From contig CALVFI010000002.1 of NCBI GenBank assembly GCA_944326815.1, positions 1 through 64,000 of the forward strand: 64,000 nucleotides of DNA. The letters are read 5' to 3'. This DNA is from an uncultured Rikenellaceae bacterium (GTDB taxonomy: Bacteria > Bacteroidota > Bacteroidia > Bacteroidales > Rikenellaceae). Below the pieces are notes generated by a model. It saw nothing but the letters and a program-made list of their open reading frames with translations. It did no database searches and was not told the origin of the DNA. This document shows positions 1 through 7,756 of the stretch, in pieces (the stretch's first letter is position 1; every line of letters begins with the position of its first letter). The position numbers were made by a program, and so were the translations under genes.

Positions 1-50
1 AATGGATTTGCGAGTGAGTATATAATATTAGTTTGTTATTGTATTGTTAC

Positions 51-115
51 CCAAGATAATACTTATTAGACTATATATTTAATTATAAGATAGTTAAGTT
101 GTATATTTATCTTGG
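51..115. promoter_or_regulatory. AT-rich leader with a 9-bp inverted repeat
   Basis: CCAAGATAA (51-59) is mirrored by TTATCTTGG (107-115) in a very AT-rich stretch upstream of the first gene. It could be an operator or part of the leader of the 155-1122 operon. No clear promoter box was assigned, and the repeat could be chance in such AT-rich DNA. Confidence 0.25.
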
Positions 116-154
116 AGGGAAGAAAAAGAAACGAATCACCTAACATTCAAGACC

Positions 155-433
155 ATGGAACAAGACATTAGAGAGAGCAAAGAGTACCGCCTCGCCAAAG
201 AGTGGGAAATGGCGGTCAACAGTTATGCCTTCAATCCCGCACGCTTTGCGGCCGCTATTCCGGACATGCACCCGACGCTTCAGCAAAGCCTCTATCGGCT
301 GCTTAAGGAGTGTATCAAGGTCATGGCGGACGAAACCCGCCGCTACGACGACCGCAACCGTGCGTCGCACGAGGAGGCGAAACGAATCATGGAATATCTC
401 AAAGCGAACGGAAGACACATTCCATTGAAATAA
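155..433 (+). CDS. Small conserved-type ICE accessory protein, function unknown
   Basis: This 92-aa protein has no signal peptide or membrane segment. It is mostly helical and charged, with a KECIKVMADETRRYDD-like acidic/basic stretch in the second half. I do not recognise a family. It starts at ATG 155 after an AT-rich leader and is followed 7 nt later by the next gene, so 155-1122 reads as a three-gene operon. Small soluble proteins of this kind are common in the accessory part of Bacteroidales conjugative elements; that comparison is general knowledge and not a match made here. Confidence 0.6.
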   Translation: MEQDIRESKEYRLAKEWEMAVNSYAFNPARFAAAIPDMHPTLQQSLYRLLKECIKVMADETRRYDDRNRASHEEAKRIMEYLKANGRHIPLK

Positions 434-440
434 CAGGCGT

Positions 441-713
441 ATGAGAACAAGGGAATTGCAATTCGACGGCATCGCCTATGTATGCCGCATGATAAAATCG
501 AATGACGGCGACGAATTGATTATCGGCCCGACTGATCTGCTCGATGCCCTCCAGCCGGGCAGCTTCAATGACCAGAACGAAGGCTTTGTCAATGATGAAG
601 CCCGGCAGCTTTACGATGAAGTGTTCTACTTCACGGACACTGCCAGTCTCAGACTGCCTGACGATGAATTGATCGACGTGCTCAAAGAGAGCAACCCCGA
701 ATGGTTCGACTGA
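441..713 (+). CDS. Small acidic accessory protein, function unknown
   Basis: This 90-aa, strongly acidic soluble protein has a patterned middle (LIIGPTDLLDAL) and an acidic C-terminus ending NPEWFD. No motif for catalysis or DNA binding is evident. It is the second gene of the 155-1122 operon, 7 nt after the first and 25 nt before the third. High acidity and small size would suit a protein partner or antagonist, but nothing in the sequence decides this. Confidence 0.6.
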   Translation: MRTRELQFDGIAYVCRMIKSNDGDELIIGPTDLLDALQPGSFNDQNEGFVNDEARQLYDEVFYFTDTASLRLPDDELIDVLKESNPEWFD

Positions 714-738
714 AAACAATCATCTAAATATCAAAGTT

Positions 739-1122
739 ATGGAAACAGAGTATGTTATGGAAATCGCGCGGACCATCCGCGAGCAGTTGGTATCGCTGAC
801 ACCTATGCCCGTTATCATGTCGTGGGGCATTGAAGGTTTTGCCGCCACCGTCTATAAGGACATGCCGGCGTTGCAGATCGAAGTCAACGGCCGCCTGCAC
901 ACCGGATATGTCATTGTGGCGCTCAACGGCGCGGATTATTACGAAGTCTACCTGCAGCAAGGCGCATCGGTGGAGTGCGTCAACGACGAGGTATGCTTCG
1001 ACGAACTGGGAGACGTGATCGACCGCGCCATCGAGTGCGGTACAGATAAAGCCGAGTACGACAGATTTTGCGACCAACAGTGGGCTCAACTCTTCGCTGT
1101 TCCCTATCGACCGGTACCGTAG
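739..1122 (+). CDS. Small accessory protein, function unknown
   Basis: This 127-aa soluble protein has an alternating strand-like centre (LQIEVNGRLHTGYVIVALNG) followed by an acidic helical tail, and no signal peptide. It closes the three-gene operon that begins at 155. After it comes a gap of about 190 bp leading into the two-component promoter. No function can be assigned; the alpha/beta look and operon position suggest an element housekeeping or anti-restriction-type small protein only as a guess. Confidence 0.55.
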   Translation: METEYVMEIARTIREQLVSLTPMPVIMSWGIEGFAATVYKDMPALQIEVNGRLHTGYVIVALNGADYYEVYLQQGASVECVNDEVCFDELGDVIDRAIECGTDKAEYDRFCDQQWAQLFAVPYRPVP

Positions 1123-1260
1123 CGGCCCTTCCGGACAGCGAATACCGTACAAGGGTATGCTCTAAATCCGGAAGCATAAGAGTCGTAGGGCGGGAGATCT
1201 GCGGGTGTCGGAACTCCCGTCCCATTTTTACGGACCTTGCGACCATTTTTGTATCCCATT

Positions 1261-1294
1261 TCAAATTCTTTCCAAAATCGGTTTCATATCTTTG
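1261..1294 (+). promoter_or_regulatory. Operator A and promoter of the two-component operon
   Basis: CAAAT at 1262 and CAAAATCG at 1273 are exactly 11 bp apart, followed by a Bacteroidetes -7 box TATCTTTG (1287-1294). The same arrangement recurs at 3572/3583 and 5990/6001. An 11-bp direct repeat upstream of the -7 box is the layout bound by OmpR/PhoB-type regulators. No good -33 TTTG is present, which fits an activator-dependent promoter. This implies autoregulation of the response-regulator gene. Confidence 0.65.
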
Positions 1295-1315
1295 CCAATA
1301 AATCGGATATCCATC

Positions 1316-1998
1316 ATGAAAATATTGATTGTAGAAGACGAACCTTCGCTGTGCGAGTTGATGGCACGCACCCTGCGTAAGGAGCAGTACGTCGTGGAGA
1401 CGGCCTCGACGTTCACCGAAGCCTCCGAACGTCTGGGGGTGTATTCGTATGACTGCGTGCTGCTGGATATCATGCTTCCCGACGGCAACGGACTACGGCT
1501 GCTCGAAGAGCTCAAAATGCAGGACAAGCGTGAAAACGTCATCATCATCTCGGCCCGCGATTCGCTCGAAGACAAGATCCTCGGTCTGGAGGAGGGTGCC
1601 GACGATTACCTTCCCAAGCCGTTCCACATGGCCGAACTCTCGGCCCGCATCCGCAGCGTCGTGCGGCGTAGCCGGGGTAGTGGTCGTAGCAGTATCGTGC
1701 TCGGGAACGTCACGCTCGACCCGGAGGGTTTCCGCGTGGAGGTGGCCGGTGCGGAAGTGGTTCTTCTCAAAAAAGAGTTCGACATACTGTCTCCTATCTC
1801 ATGCAACGGCCGGGGCACATGGTGGACAAGGCCGTACTGGCCGAGGCCGTGTGGGGCGACCATGCCGACCAGGCGGACAATTTCCATTTTGTCTATTCCC
1901 AGATGAAAAACCTGCGGCGCAAACTTGAAGAAGCTGGGGCCACGATTGAGATCAAGGCTGTCTATGGATTCGGTTATAAACTCTCTGTAACCGAATAA
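1316..1998 (+). pseudogene. OmpR/PhoB-family response regulator, frameshifted
   Basis: The reading frame from ATG 1316 gives a receiver domain (acidic pocket VEDE at 6-9, phospho-Asp D51 in LLDIMLP, Lys in LPKPFH near 101) and the start of a winged-helix effector domain. At about 1790-1793 the sequence reads CTGTCTCCTAT where CTGTCCTAT would keep frame: a 2-nt (TC) duplication. The rest of the DNA-binding domain (recognition helix and wing, ending VYGFGYKL) continues in another frame to 1998. The truncated product would be 196 aa with 32 aberrant residues and no recognition helix. It lies 11 nt before its kinase gene. A sequencing error or a recent mutation are both possible. Confidence 0.85.
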
Positions 1999-2009
1999 GT
2001 CGCTTCCGC

Positions 2010-3284
2010 ATGAAACTGATCTACCGCATATCGCTACGTTTGTCGTTGGTCTTGCTCCCGTTGATCGCTCTGTGGGCGGTGGTATTTTATTTTACGATGG
2101 TGGACGAAATCAACGACGAGGTGGACGATGCTTTGGAGGACTATTCGGAGTTGATCGTGATCCGGATGCTCTCGGGCGAGTTGCTGCCCCGGATGAACGA
2201 GGGCTCGAACAACAGCTATACTATAGCTCCGGTGGATGAGAACTATGCCGCTGCCCATCCGGGTATAGACTATTATGATGCCGAAGTATACATCCCGGAA
2301 AAGGAGGAGACGGAGCCTGCCCGTTTTCTGGTTACCATATTTCAGGACGGGAACGGACAGTTCTACGAATTGAAAGTTGCTACGCCGACTTTCGAGAAAG
2401 ATGAACTGTTGGAGACTATTTTGTGGTGGGTGGTCTGGCTGTACCTGCTTTTGCTGATAACGGTCGTAGGTACGACCATGTGGATTTTCTACAACAGTAT
2501 GCGTCCGCTCTATGCCTTGCTGCACTGGTTGGACGGTTACGTTCCGGGGCATAAAACGGTCCCGGTTCCGAACAACACTTCGATCACCGAATTCCGGCGG
2601 CTCAATGCGGCTGCTCAGCAGGCCGTGGATCGTTCCGAGGAGTTGTTGGAGCAGCAGAAGCAGTTTATCGGCAACGCCTCGCACGAGTTGCAGACGCCGC
2701 TTGCCGTGTTGGGCGGACGTATGGAGTATATGCTCGACCACGCGGGATTGGACGAACAGACGATGGGAGAAGTGATACAGATGCAACGCACGCTCGGTCA
2801 TATCGTGCGGCTGAACAAAACGCTGTTGCTGCTCGCCAAGATCGACAACGGACAGTTCCCCGAGAACACGGACGTGGATATATCCGCCATGATACGGGAA
2901 CAGAAAGAGCTTTACGACGACATTTACGAAGAACGTGATATTCGCTGCGACATGCACCTGACCGGTTCGTTCCTGGTCAGGATGAACGAATCGTTAGCTT
3001 CGGTATTGGTCTCCAATCTGATCCGTAATGCCTACGTCCACAGCGAGGCAGGGGCACGGATAGATATCCGCATCGAGGGTCGGACACTAACCGTTTCGAA
3101 CGACGGTGTGACGCCTTTGGATGGTAAGCATATCTTCGAGCGATTCTACCAAGGCTCCAAACGCGAGGGTTCGACCGGATTAGGACTGGCCTTGGTCAAA
3201 GCCGTGGCTGACAGCTACGGATTGTGTGTCGGATACCGATTCGGAGAGGAGCAGCACATATTCAGCGTTGAATGGCCGCAGTAG
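2010..3284 (+). CDS. Membrane sensor histidine kinase
   Basis: This 424-aa HisKA/HATPase kinase has TM1 at about 12-30, a roughly 105-residue acidic periplasmic sensor region, TM2 at about 138-161, an H-box with His225 (ASHELQTPL), N-box around N340, G1 NDG near 365 and G2 GSTGLGLA at 387-394. There is no separate PAS domain. It is complete. It pairs with the response regulator immediately upstream, and the downstream PepSY-like genes share that regulator's promoter motif, which suggests that it senses an envelope condition. The ligand is unknown. Confidence 0.93.
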   Translation: MKLIYRISLRLSLVLLPLIALWAVVFYFTMVDEINDEVDDALEDYSELIVIRMLSGELLPRMNEGSNNSYTIAPVDENYAAAHPGIDYYDAEVYIPEKEETEPARFLVTIFQDGNGQFYELKVATPTFEKDELLETILWWVVWLYLLLLITVVGTTMWIFYNSMRPLYALLHWLDGYVPGHKTVPVPNNTSITEFRRLNAAAQQAVDRSEELLEQQKQFIGNASHELQTPLAVLGGRMEYMLDHAGLDEQTMGEVIQMQRTLGHIVRLNKTLLLLAKIDNGQFPENTDVDISAMIREQKELYDDIYEERDIRCDMHLTGSFLVRMNESLASVLVSNLIRNAYVHSEAGARIDIRIEGRTLTVSNDGVTPLDGKHIFERFYQGSKREGSTGLGLALVKAVADSYGLCVGYRFGEEQHIFSVEWPQ

Positions 3285-3352
3285 TATGCTTCGGTCGACA
3301 CCGGTCAAAATAACAAAGCCGCGCGGACCAGCGCTGTATGTGGTATAGTTTA

Positions 3353-3520
3353 TTATTTCCTCTTGACTTTCTTTATCGGTATTTCTGGATCTTGCCTACA
3401 ATCCCAAATATCGACAATATTGACAACGTCGTTCTCGATAACGTAAACCGCTTCGTTTCATCCTGCACGTCCGTCTTGAGGTAAAATCTCTTATGGGAAA
3501 GCATCTGACCTGGGGAGGTG
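3353..3520 (-). pseudogene. Remnant of a RelE/ParE-family toxin gene (3' end)
   Basis: On the minus strand, one frame ending at TAA 3353-3355 reads NEAVYVIENDVV followed by IVDIWDCRQDPE, the typical C-terminal strand and IWDxRQ signature of plasmid-stabilization (ParE/RelE-like) toxins. Going upstream the frame meets stops at 3458-3460 and 3491-3493, and no N-terminal half or antitoxin is recognisable. The 369-bp gap between the kinase and gene 3654 therefore holds a decayed toxin plus the next promoter. Identification rests on eye alignment of about 35 residues. Confidence 0.5.
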
Positions 3521-3570
3521 GCTGTTATCCGTCTGGACGTGCCGATTTTTTTTGCAATTTGCCGCCAATT

Positions 3571-3603
3571 ACAAATTCATTACAAAATCGTCTCCGACAT
3601 TTG
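3571..3603 (+). promoter_or_regulatory. Operator B and promoter of the first PepSY-like operon
   Basis: CAAAT at 3572 and CAAAATCG at 3583 form an 11-bp direct repeat (ATTACAAATTCATTACAAAA), followed by GACATTTG (3596-3603) as the -7 box and ATG 50 nt later. The match with sites A and C includes the repeat, its spacing and the distance to the -7 TTTG (17-18 bp). It is predicted to be bound by the regulator encoded at 1316. Confidence 0.65.
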
Positions 3604-3653
3604 TATCACAATAAGAAGCTATATGAGTGTTTAACTTTTAATCGCATACAGCT

Positions 3654-4094
3654 ATGAAAAACAGAATGATTTTGCTGTCCGGAGCCTTGATGCTGGCCGT
3701 CTTGCCCGCCAGCGCTGATAACAACCGCGCAGTATCCGTGGAACAACTGCCTCAGAAGGCCCGTGCATTCATTTCGCAGTATTTCTCCGGCGAGAAGGTG
3801 GCCTATGCCAAACGAGAGCGCGAATTTATGGAAACCAAGTACGAAGTAGTCTTTACCGGCAGCGCCAAGGTGGAGTTCCGCGGAAACGGGGAGTGGAAAG
3901 AGGTGGATTGTCGTTATGCGGCCGTACCCGCAGGTATCGTTCCAGCACCTATCAACGCCAAGGTGCAGGAGCTCTATCCGGGAGCGGTTGTGGTCGGCAT
4001 CGACCGCGACAAGCGGGATACCGAGGTCAAGTTGAACAACCGCATGGAGCTCACTTTCGACAGGAATTACCTGCTGATGGATATCGACGATTGA
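3654..4094 (+). CDS. Periplasmic PepSY-like (BLIP-like) protein
   Basis: This 146-aa protein starts with a Sec signal peptide (about 1-21, ending PASA-D) and contains one PepSY-like unit of the PF11396/DUF2874 kind: LPQKARAFI, then VAYAKRE, a YEVVFTGSAKVEF strand pair, a GEWKEVDC turn, and the second half VPAGIVP to LTFDRNY. The family fold resembles beta-lactamase-inhibitor protein; substrates are unknown. There is no lipobox, so it should be soluble in the periplasm. It leads the operon 3654-5877 and sits behind operator B. Confidence 0.85.
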   Translation: MKNRMILLSGALMLAVLPASADNNRAVSVEQLPQKARAFISQYFSGEKVAYAKREREFMETKYEVVFTGSAKVEFRGNGEWKEVDCRYAAVPAGIVPAPINAKVQELYPGAVVVGIDRDKRDTEVKLNNRMELTFDRNYLLMDIDD

Positions 4095-4146
4095 CGATAT
4101 CCGCAGGATCTATATCGTTATCAACACTAATTACAAAAACAAACAG

Positions 4147-5424
4147 ATGAAAAGTTACACTTTTACGACAGCTATGGTCGCGACGGCTCTGATGTTTGCG
4201 AGCTGTAACAAGGACGACAACCACGACTCTGGACCCGGTGGGGTCAGTCGTCAGCTTCAAGAGGCTTTTGAGTCTCGGTATCCCGGTGCCACGAACGTAA
4301 ACTGGTCCGCCAAAGGGCAATACATGGTCGCCGACTTCTCGCTGGCGACTACACGCGCCACGGCATCTTCCTCGGACCATTCGGCCTGGTTCGACAACGG
4401 GGGTCTCTGGTATATGACCGAAACGGACATCCGCTTCGAGCAGTTGCCCGAAGCCGTTAAAACGGCCTTCCAAAACAGCGAGTACAAAGACTGGCGCGTG
4501 GACGACGTGGATAAGCTCGAACGCGAAGGCGTGGAGACGGTTTACGTGATCGAGGTCGAAGGGGTCGAGAACGACCGGCAGGTGGAGTACGACCTTTATT
4601 ATTCCCCAGACGGAGTGCTGACCAAGAAAGTGGCCGATGCCCCGGAGGATTATGATTACGGCGACTACATTCCCTCAAAACCCGTGAGCGGTGTGGATAA
4701 CTATTTGCAGACGAACTATCCCGATGCCCGAATTTTGGATATTGATTATGAGGACGGTATGACCGAAGTGGAGATCCTTGACGGACGCATCTGCCGCGAG
4801 CTGCTTTTCGACGGCACAGGAAACTGGATTTACACGAAAACCGAAGTGCGCCGCAGCGAAGTGCCCGCGGCCGTATCCTCGGCGCTCGCGGCCTCCGAGT
4901 ATAAAGACTATTACATCGACGATATCGACCATTATCAGAGTGCCGCCGAAGGTGAATACTATCGTTTCGATTTGGAATCCCGTAACGGAGACGTGAAGGT
5001 GAACATTACCCCGGATGGTACTCTGACAGTCGTACGGCCCGGTAGCGGCAACTCCGGAACGGGTAACGGTTCGACGCTCGACGTTACGGCAGCCGAGTTT
5101 ATCGCAAACAAGTACCCGGGAGCCGTGGTACTGGAAAAAGATTACGACGACGGATTTCTGGAGGTGGAGATATGGCATGAGAACAGTGAGAAAGAGGTTT
5201 GCTTCAACGGGGCCGGAGAGTGGGTCTGCACTCAGTGGGATATACGGTATGGCGAACTGCCGCAGGACGTGGCGGAAGCCATAGCCGCCTCCCAATGGGC
5301 ATCGTACTATATTGACGACATCGAGTTTATCCAAAGCCCCTCGGGAGAATATTATTTGGTGGAACTGGAGCGCGGCGAACGTGAGGTAACACTGCGTATT
5401 GACGCACAGGGACGGATATTATAA
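4147..5424 (+). CDS. Lipoprotein with three PepSY-like repeats
   Basis: This 425-aa protein has a lipoprotein signal (LMFASC, Cys20) and an acidic linker. Three successive PepSY-like units lie at about 30-150, 170-290 and 310-425. Repeats 2 and 3 share YP(D/G)A, a DY(E/D)DG strand, a G(N/E)W turn, a LP/VP helix start and a YYIDDI motif. It is the second gene of the operon, 52 nt after the first and 6 nt before the third. Triplication of a domain found singly in all four neighbours suggests a scaffold or multivalent binder, which is inference. An outer-membrane or periplasmic-face location is expected. Confidence 0.85.
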   Translation: MKSYTFTTAMVATALMFASCNKDDNHDSGPGGVSRQLQEAFESRYPGATNVNWSAKGQYMVADFSLATTRATASSSDHSAWFDNGGLWYMTETDIRFEQLPEAVKTAFQNSEYKDWRVDDVDKLEREGVETVYVIEVEGVENDRQVEYDLYYSPDGVLTKKVADAPEDYDYGDYIPSKPVSGVDNYLQTNYPDARILDIDYEDGMTEVEILDGRICRELLFDGTGNWIYTKTEVRRSEVPAAVSSALAASEYKDYYIDDIDHYQSAAEGEYYRFDLESRNGDVKVNITPDGTLTVVRPGSGNSGTGNGSTLDVTAAEFIANKYPGAVVLEKDYDDGFLEVEIWHENSEKEVCFNGAGEWVCTQWDIRYGELPQDVAEAIAASQWASYYIDDIEFIQSPSGEYYLVELERGEREVTLRIDAQGRIL

Positions 5425-5430
5425 TAGCGT

Positions 5431-5877
5431 ATGAAACGTATTGGGATCATAGGCTTGCTCTTGGCCCTTGTAGGTATGCTGGGCCTGCAAAGTTGCGACG
5501 ATGAACGTGAGATCAGCTACGGCAAACTGCCATCTCTTGCCCGTGCCTTTATCGAAACCTACTTCCCCGATCAGAGTGTCAGCTATGCCGAGCGGGACAA
5601 GGACGACGGCCGAAGGGAGTATTCCGTAGTCCTAAGCAACGGTACAGAGATTGACTTCGATCAGAACGGCGATTGGGAGAGCGTGGACTGCAAGTTTTCG
5701 GTTCTGCCTGAAGGCATCGTTCCTCAGTCCATTGCTGAGGATATGGCAATCCGCTACCCGGATGCCAAGGCATACAAGATAGAGCGACAGCTTGGCGGTT
5801 ACGAACTCTCCATTGGCCAAGGCCGGGAGTTGGTCTACGCCGCGGACGGGACCTTTATTCGGGAACAATTCGATTGA
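5431..5877 (+). CDS. PepSY-like lipoprotein
   Basis: This 148-aa protein carries a lipobox (LGLQSC, Cys22) followed by one PepSY-like unit: LPSLARAFI, VSYAERD, a YSVVLSNGTEIDF strand pair, a GDWESVDC turn, VLPEGIVP and a C-terminal strand pair. The order of motifs matches gene 3654 closely, so the two are paralogues differing in anchoring (lipidated versus soluble). It is the last gene of the first PepSY operon and is followed by a GC-rich stem-loop. Confidence 0.85.
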   Translation: MKRIGIIGLLLALVGMLGLQSCDDEREISYGKLPSLARAFIETYFPDQSVSYAERDKDDGRREYSVVLSNGTEIDFDQNGDWESVDCKFSVLPEGIVPQSIAEDMAIRYPDAKAYKIERQLGGYELSIGQGRELVYAADGTFIREQFD

Positions 5878-5899
5878 ACGGCACCTGTACTTCTGGCAT

Positions 5900-5929
5900 A
5901 ACGGGGGGCGCTGCAACGGCGCTCCCGTT
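5900..5929 (+). terminator. GC-rich stem-loop after the first PepSY operon
   Basis: AACGGG/GGCGC pairs imperfectly with GCGCTCCCGTT (5919-5929) 23 nt after the stop codon. There is no T-tract, so it may be an attenuating or mRNA-stabilising hairpin instead of a true terminator. Confidence 0.35.
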
Positions 5930-5989
5930 CGCATTGTGGGGCGGGTTCCCCGAAAATAAAGATAAAAAATGCACAGTTCCCGAAAATTT

Positions 5990-6021
5990 CAAATCCGCTA
6001 CAAAATCGCTACCGATCTTTG
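5990..6021 (+). promoter_or_regulatory. Operator C and promoter of the second PepSY-like operon
   Basis: CAAAT at 5990 and CAAAATCG at 6001 are 11 bp apart, followed by GATCTTTG (6014-6021), with the start codon 58 nt further on. It is nearly identical to site B, including TACAAAATCG and the TTTGTATCA after the repeat. This is the third copy of the shared motif. Confidence 0.65.
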
Positions 6022-6078
6022 TATCAAGATAAATGACAGACAATATATTCAAGTTTAACCATAAAAAAACTTATTGTT

Positions 6079-6531
6079 GTGAAAAAGATCATTTTGGCAG
6101 CCGCACTGCTGCTTGTAGGAATCGCATCGGCCAGTGCCGACAACCGCAATGAGCGTCCCGTAACCGTAGACCAGCTTCCCAAAGTCTCGCAGGAGTTCCT
6201 CGCTGCGCACTTCAAGAACCTGACCGTGGCCTATGCTGTGGAAGAGACCAAATATTACGGCAAAGAATACGAAGTCACCTACACCGATCGCACGGAGGTG
6301 GAGTTCCGTAGTGATGGGCAATGGTCTTCGGTGGAGCGCAAATACAGTCCCGTACCCGACGCTATCATTCCCGAACAGATCCGCAAGTTCGTGTCCGCGC
6401 AAGCGAACATCTATCCCGGACAATATATCAAAAAAATCGACCGTGATATATATACCTGGGAAATAGAGTTGTCGAACGGGTTGGAGATAGAATTCGACTT
6501 GAAATTCAATGTAATCGGCTATGACGACTAA
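6079..6531 (+). CDS. Periplasmic PepSY-like protein, GTG start
   Basis: This 150-aa protein has a signal peptide ending ASASA-D and one PepSY-like unit (LPKVSQEFL, VAYAVEE, YEVTYTDRTEVEF, GQWSSVE, VPDAIIP, LEIEFDL). The best start is GTG 6079, since the signal peptide begins at that codon and no ATG lies nearby in frame. It is the closest relative of gene 3654 among the five. It is translationally coupled to the next gene by an 11-bp overlap. Confidence 0.85.
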   Translation: MKKIILAAALLLVGIASASADNRNERPVTVDQLPKVSQEFLAAHFKNLTVAYAVEETKYYGKEYEVTYTDRTEVEFRSDGQWSSVERKYSPVPDAIIPEQIRKFVSAQANIYPGQYIKKIDRDIYTWEIELSNGLEIEFDLKFNVIGYDD

Positions 6532-7012
6532 GGTCCCGGAAGCATTGCGCCCTTACCTGAAGAAGAGATGGCTGTGGACGGTTTCTTGTGTTGCGGCAGC
6601 AGTTTTGCTTTTTACCGTGGCATGGAACGTAGAGTGCGAAAAACCAGTAGCTCTCCGGGAGCTGCCCGTTAGAGCACAAGAGTTTCTCTCCGAACATTAT
6701 CCGGGGGAAATGCCCGCACTGGCGATACGCGAGTTGGACGATTTGAGGATAACCTACGAGGTGACGTTCAGAGATGGAACGAATGTGAAATTTCGGCGTA
6801 ACGGACAGTGGCAAAAGATCGACAGCCGGGTGCGTCCTGTCCCCGGGGCGGTCGTGCCGCCGCAGATTAAGAGTTATGCAGAATACACGTTTCCCGGTAT
6901 GGAAATCACGGAAATCGAGCATGAGGGTGGGTACTACGAAGTGGAGCTTGCCAACCACGTAGAACTTACTTTCGATGATAAACGTTTTGCCCTGCGGGAT
7001 TACGACGACTGA
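6521..7012 (+). CDS. Membrane-anchored PepSY-like protein
   Basis: This 163-aa protein has a basic N-terminus (RPYLKKRW) and one hydrophobic segment at about 19-35 with no acceptable lipobox, so it probably remains anchored in the inner membrane with its PepSY-like unit in the periplasm (LPVRAQEFL, YEVTFRDGTNVKF, GQWQKID, VPGAVVP, VELTFDD). It overlaps the preceding gene by 11 bp. The five PepSY proteins thus span soluble, lipidated and inner-membrane forms under the same predicted operator. Confidence 0.8.
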   Translation: MTTKVPEALRPYLKKRWLWTVSCVAAAVLLFTVAWNVECEKPVALRELPVRAQEFLSEHYPGEMPALAIRELDDLRITYEVTFRDGTNVKFRRNGQWQKIDSRVRPVPGAVVPPQIKSYAEYTFPGMEITEIEHEGGYYEVELANHVELTFDDKRFALRDYDD

Positions 7013-7139
7013 CCCGATATTCGGAACGGATTGCATCCCTTGGTTGGGATGGACATAACACTCCATCCTGACCATTTTTTGTAAAGCCATAGGCCGTGCA
7101 GTCGTTTTTTCTCCCTGACGGTCGAAGCCTTCCGTCTTC

Positions 7140-7220
7140 TGATCGTGTTCCCGTTCCTCCCGCGACTTGAAGGTGTAGAATTTAGGATGCGGCATATATC
7201 CGTTGCTTCTTTTTTTCTCC
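7140..7220 (-). pseudogene. Remnant of a coupling-protein (MobC-like) 3' end
   Basis: The minus strand encodes YMPHPKFYTFKSREER, matching YVPLPKFYTFKSREER at the C-terminus of the intact coupling protein (about 8690-8738). DNA similarity extends over about 80 bp and then stops. No upstream coupling-protein sequence is present. It looks like a scar from recombination or from another element's coupling-protein gene. Confidence 0.6.
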
Positions 7221-7242
7221 CTTGTGTCGCAGTCCCGCAAGC

Positions 7243-7710
7243 TCATGCTTCGCCATGTTCCGGGGCTTCCTCTGCCGTTACATACATCTGGTTACGGCTT
7301 GTCGGATTGTCCGGCTCCGTCATTTTCAGTACTCCTGCGGCAAGCATCGGATTGATGTAGACCTCCATAAATTCTCTCTGTTTTTCAATCCCACCTGCTG
7401 CATGATGGCAAACAAGGGCTTTGGCTCGGCACAAAACGCCATGATCTGCTCACTTCTCGATTCTTTCTTGTCGGGTTTTCTTGTCGGGACTTCTTGTGTT
7501 TTTTTCTCCAGTTGCAAGGTCAGTACCACATAGTCCGGTCGCGTTTTCTCCGTAACGGTAGGATGCGGCCAGCCCAGTGACTGCCATCCGCTTATGATTT
7601 TATCCACGCCGCTGCCGGCTTTCTCGGCACGTCCGATCTTTTGTAAGGTCGGATTGCGGCAAATACGGCACACAATATGACAAAAAAACAGTAACAACTG
7701 ATTGTCAGAC
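7243..7710 (-). pseudogene. Truncated, frameshifted ATP-binding transcriptional-regulator-like gene (AlbA/RecG-like C-terminus)
   Basis: The minus strand reads RNPTLQKIGRAEKAGSGVDKI, a signature of the C-terminal region of AlbA-domain ATP-binding regulators, then a winged-helix part. Frame changes near 7370: NRENLW in one frame continues as EFMEVYINPMLAAGVL in another, consistent with loss of one T. The stop lies at 7243. The N-terminal AlbA and ATP-binding parts are missing and a short internal deletion seems to precede IGRAEKAG. The 744-bp gap 7013-7756 is therefore a graveyard of gene fragments with no intact gene. Confidence 0.6.
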
Positions 7711-7756
7711 AAATAAAATCACTGCCTTTGTATCCGCAAAAAACGGATGGAAATAA

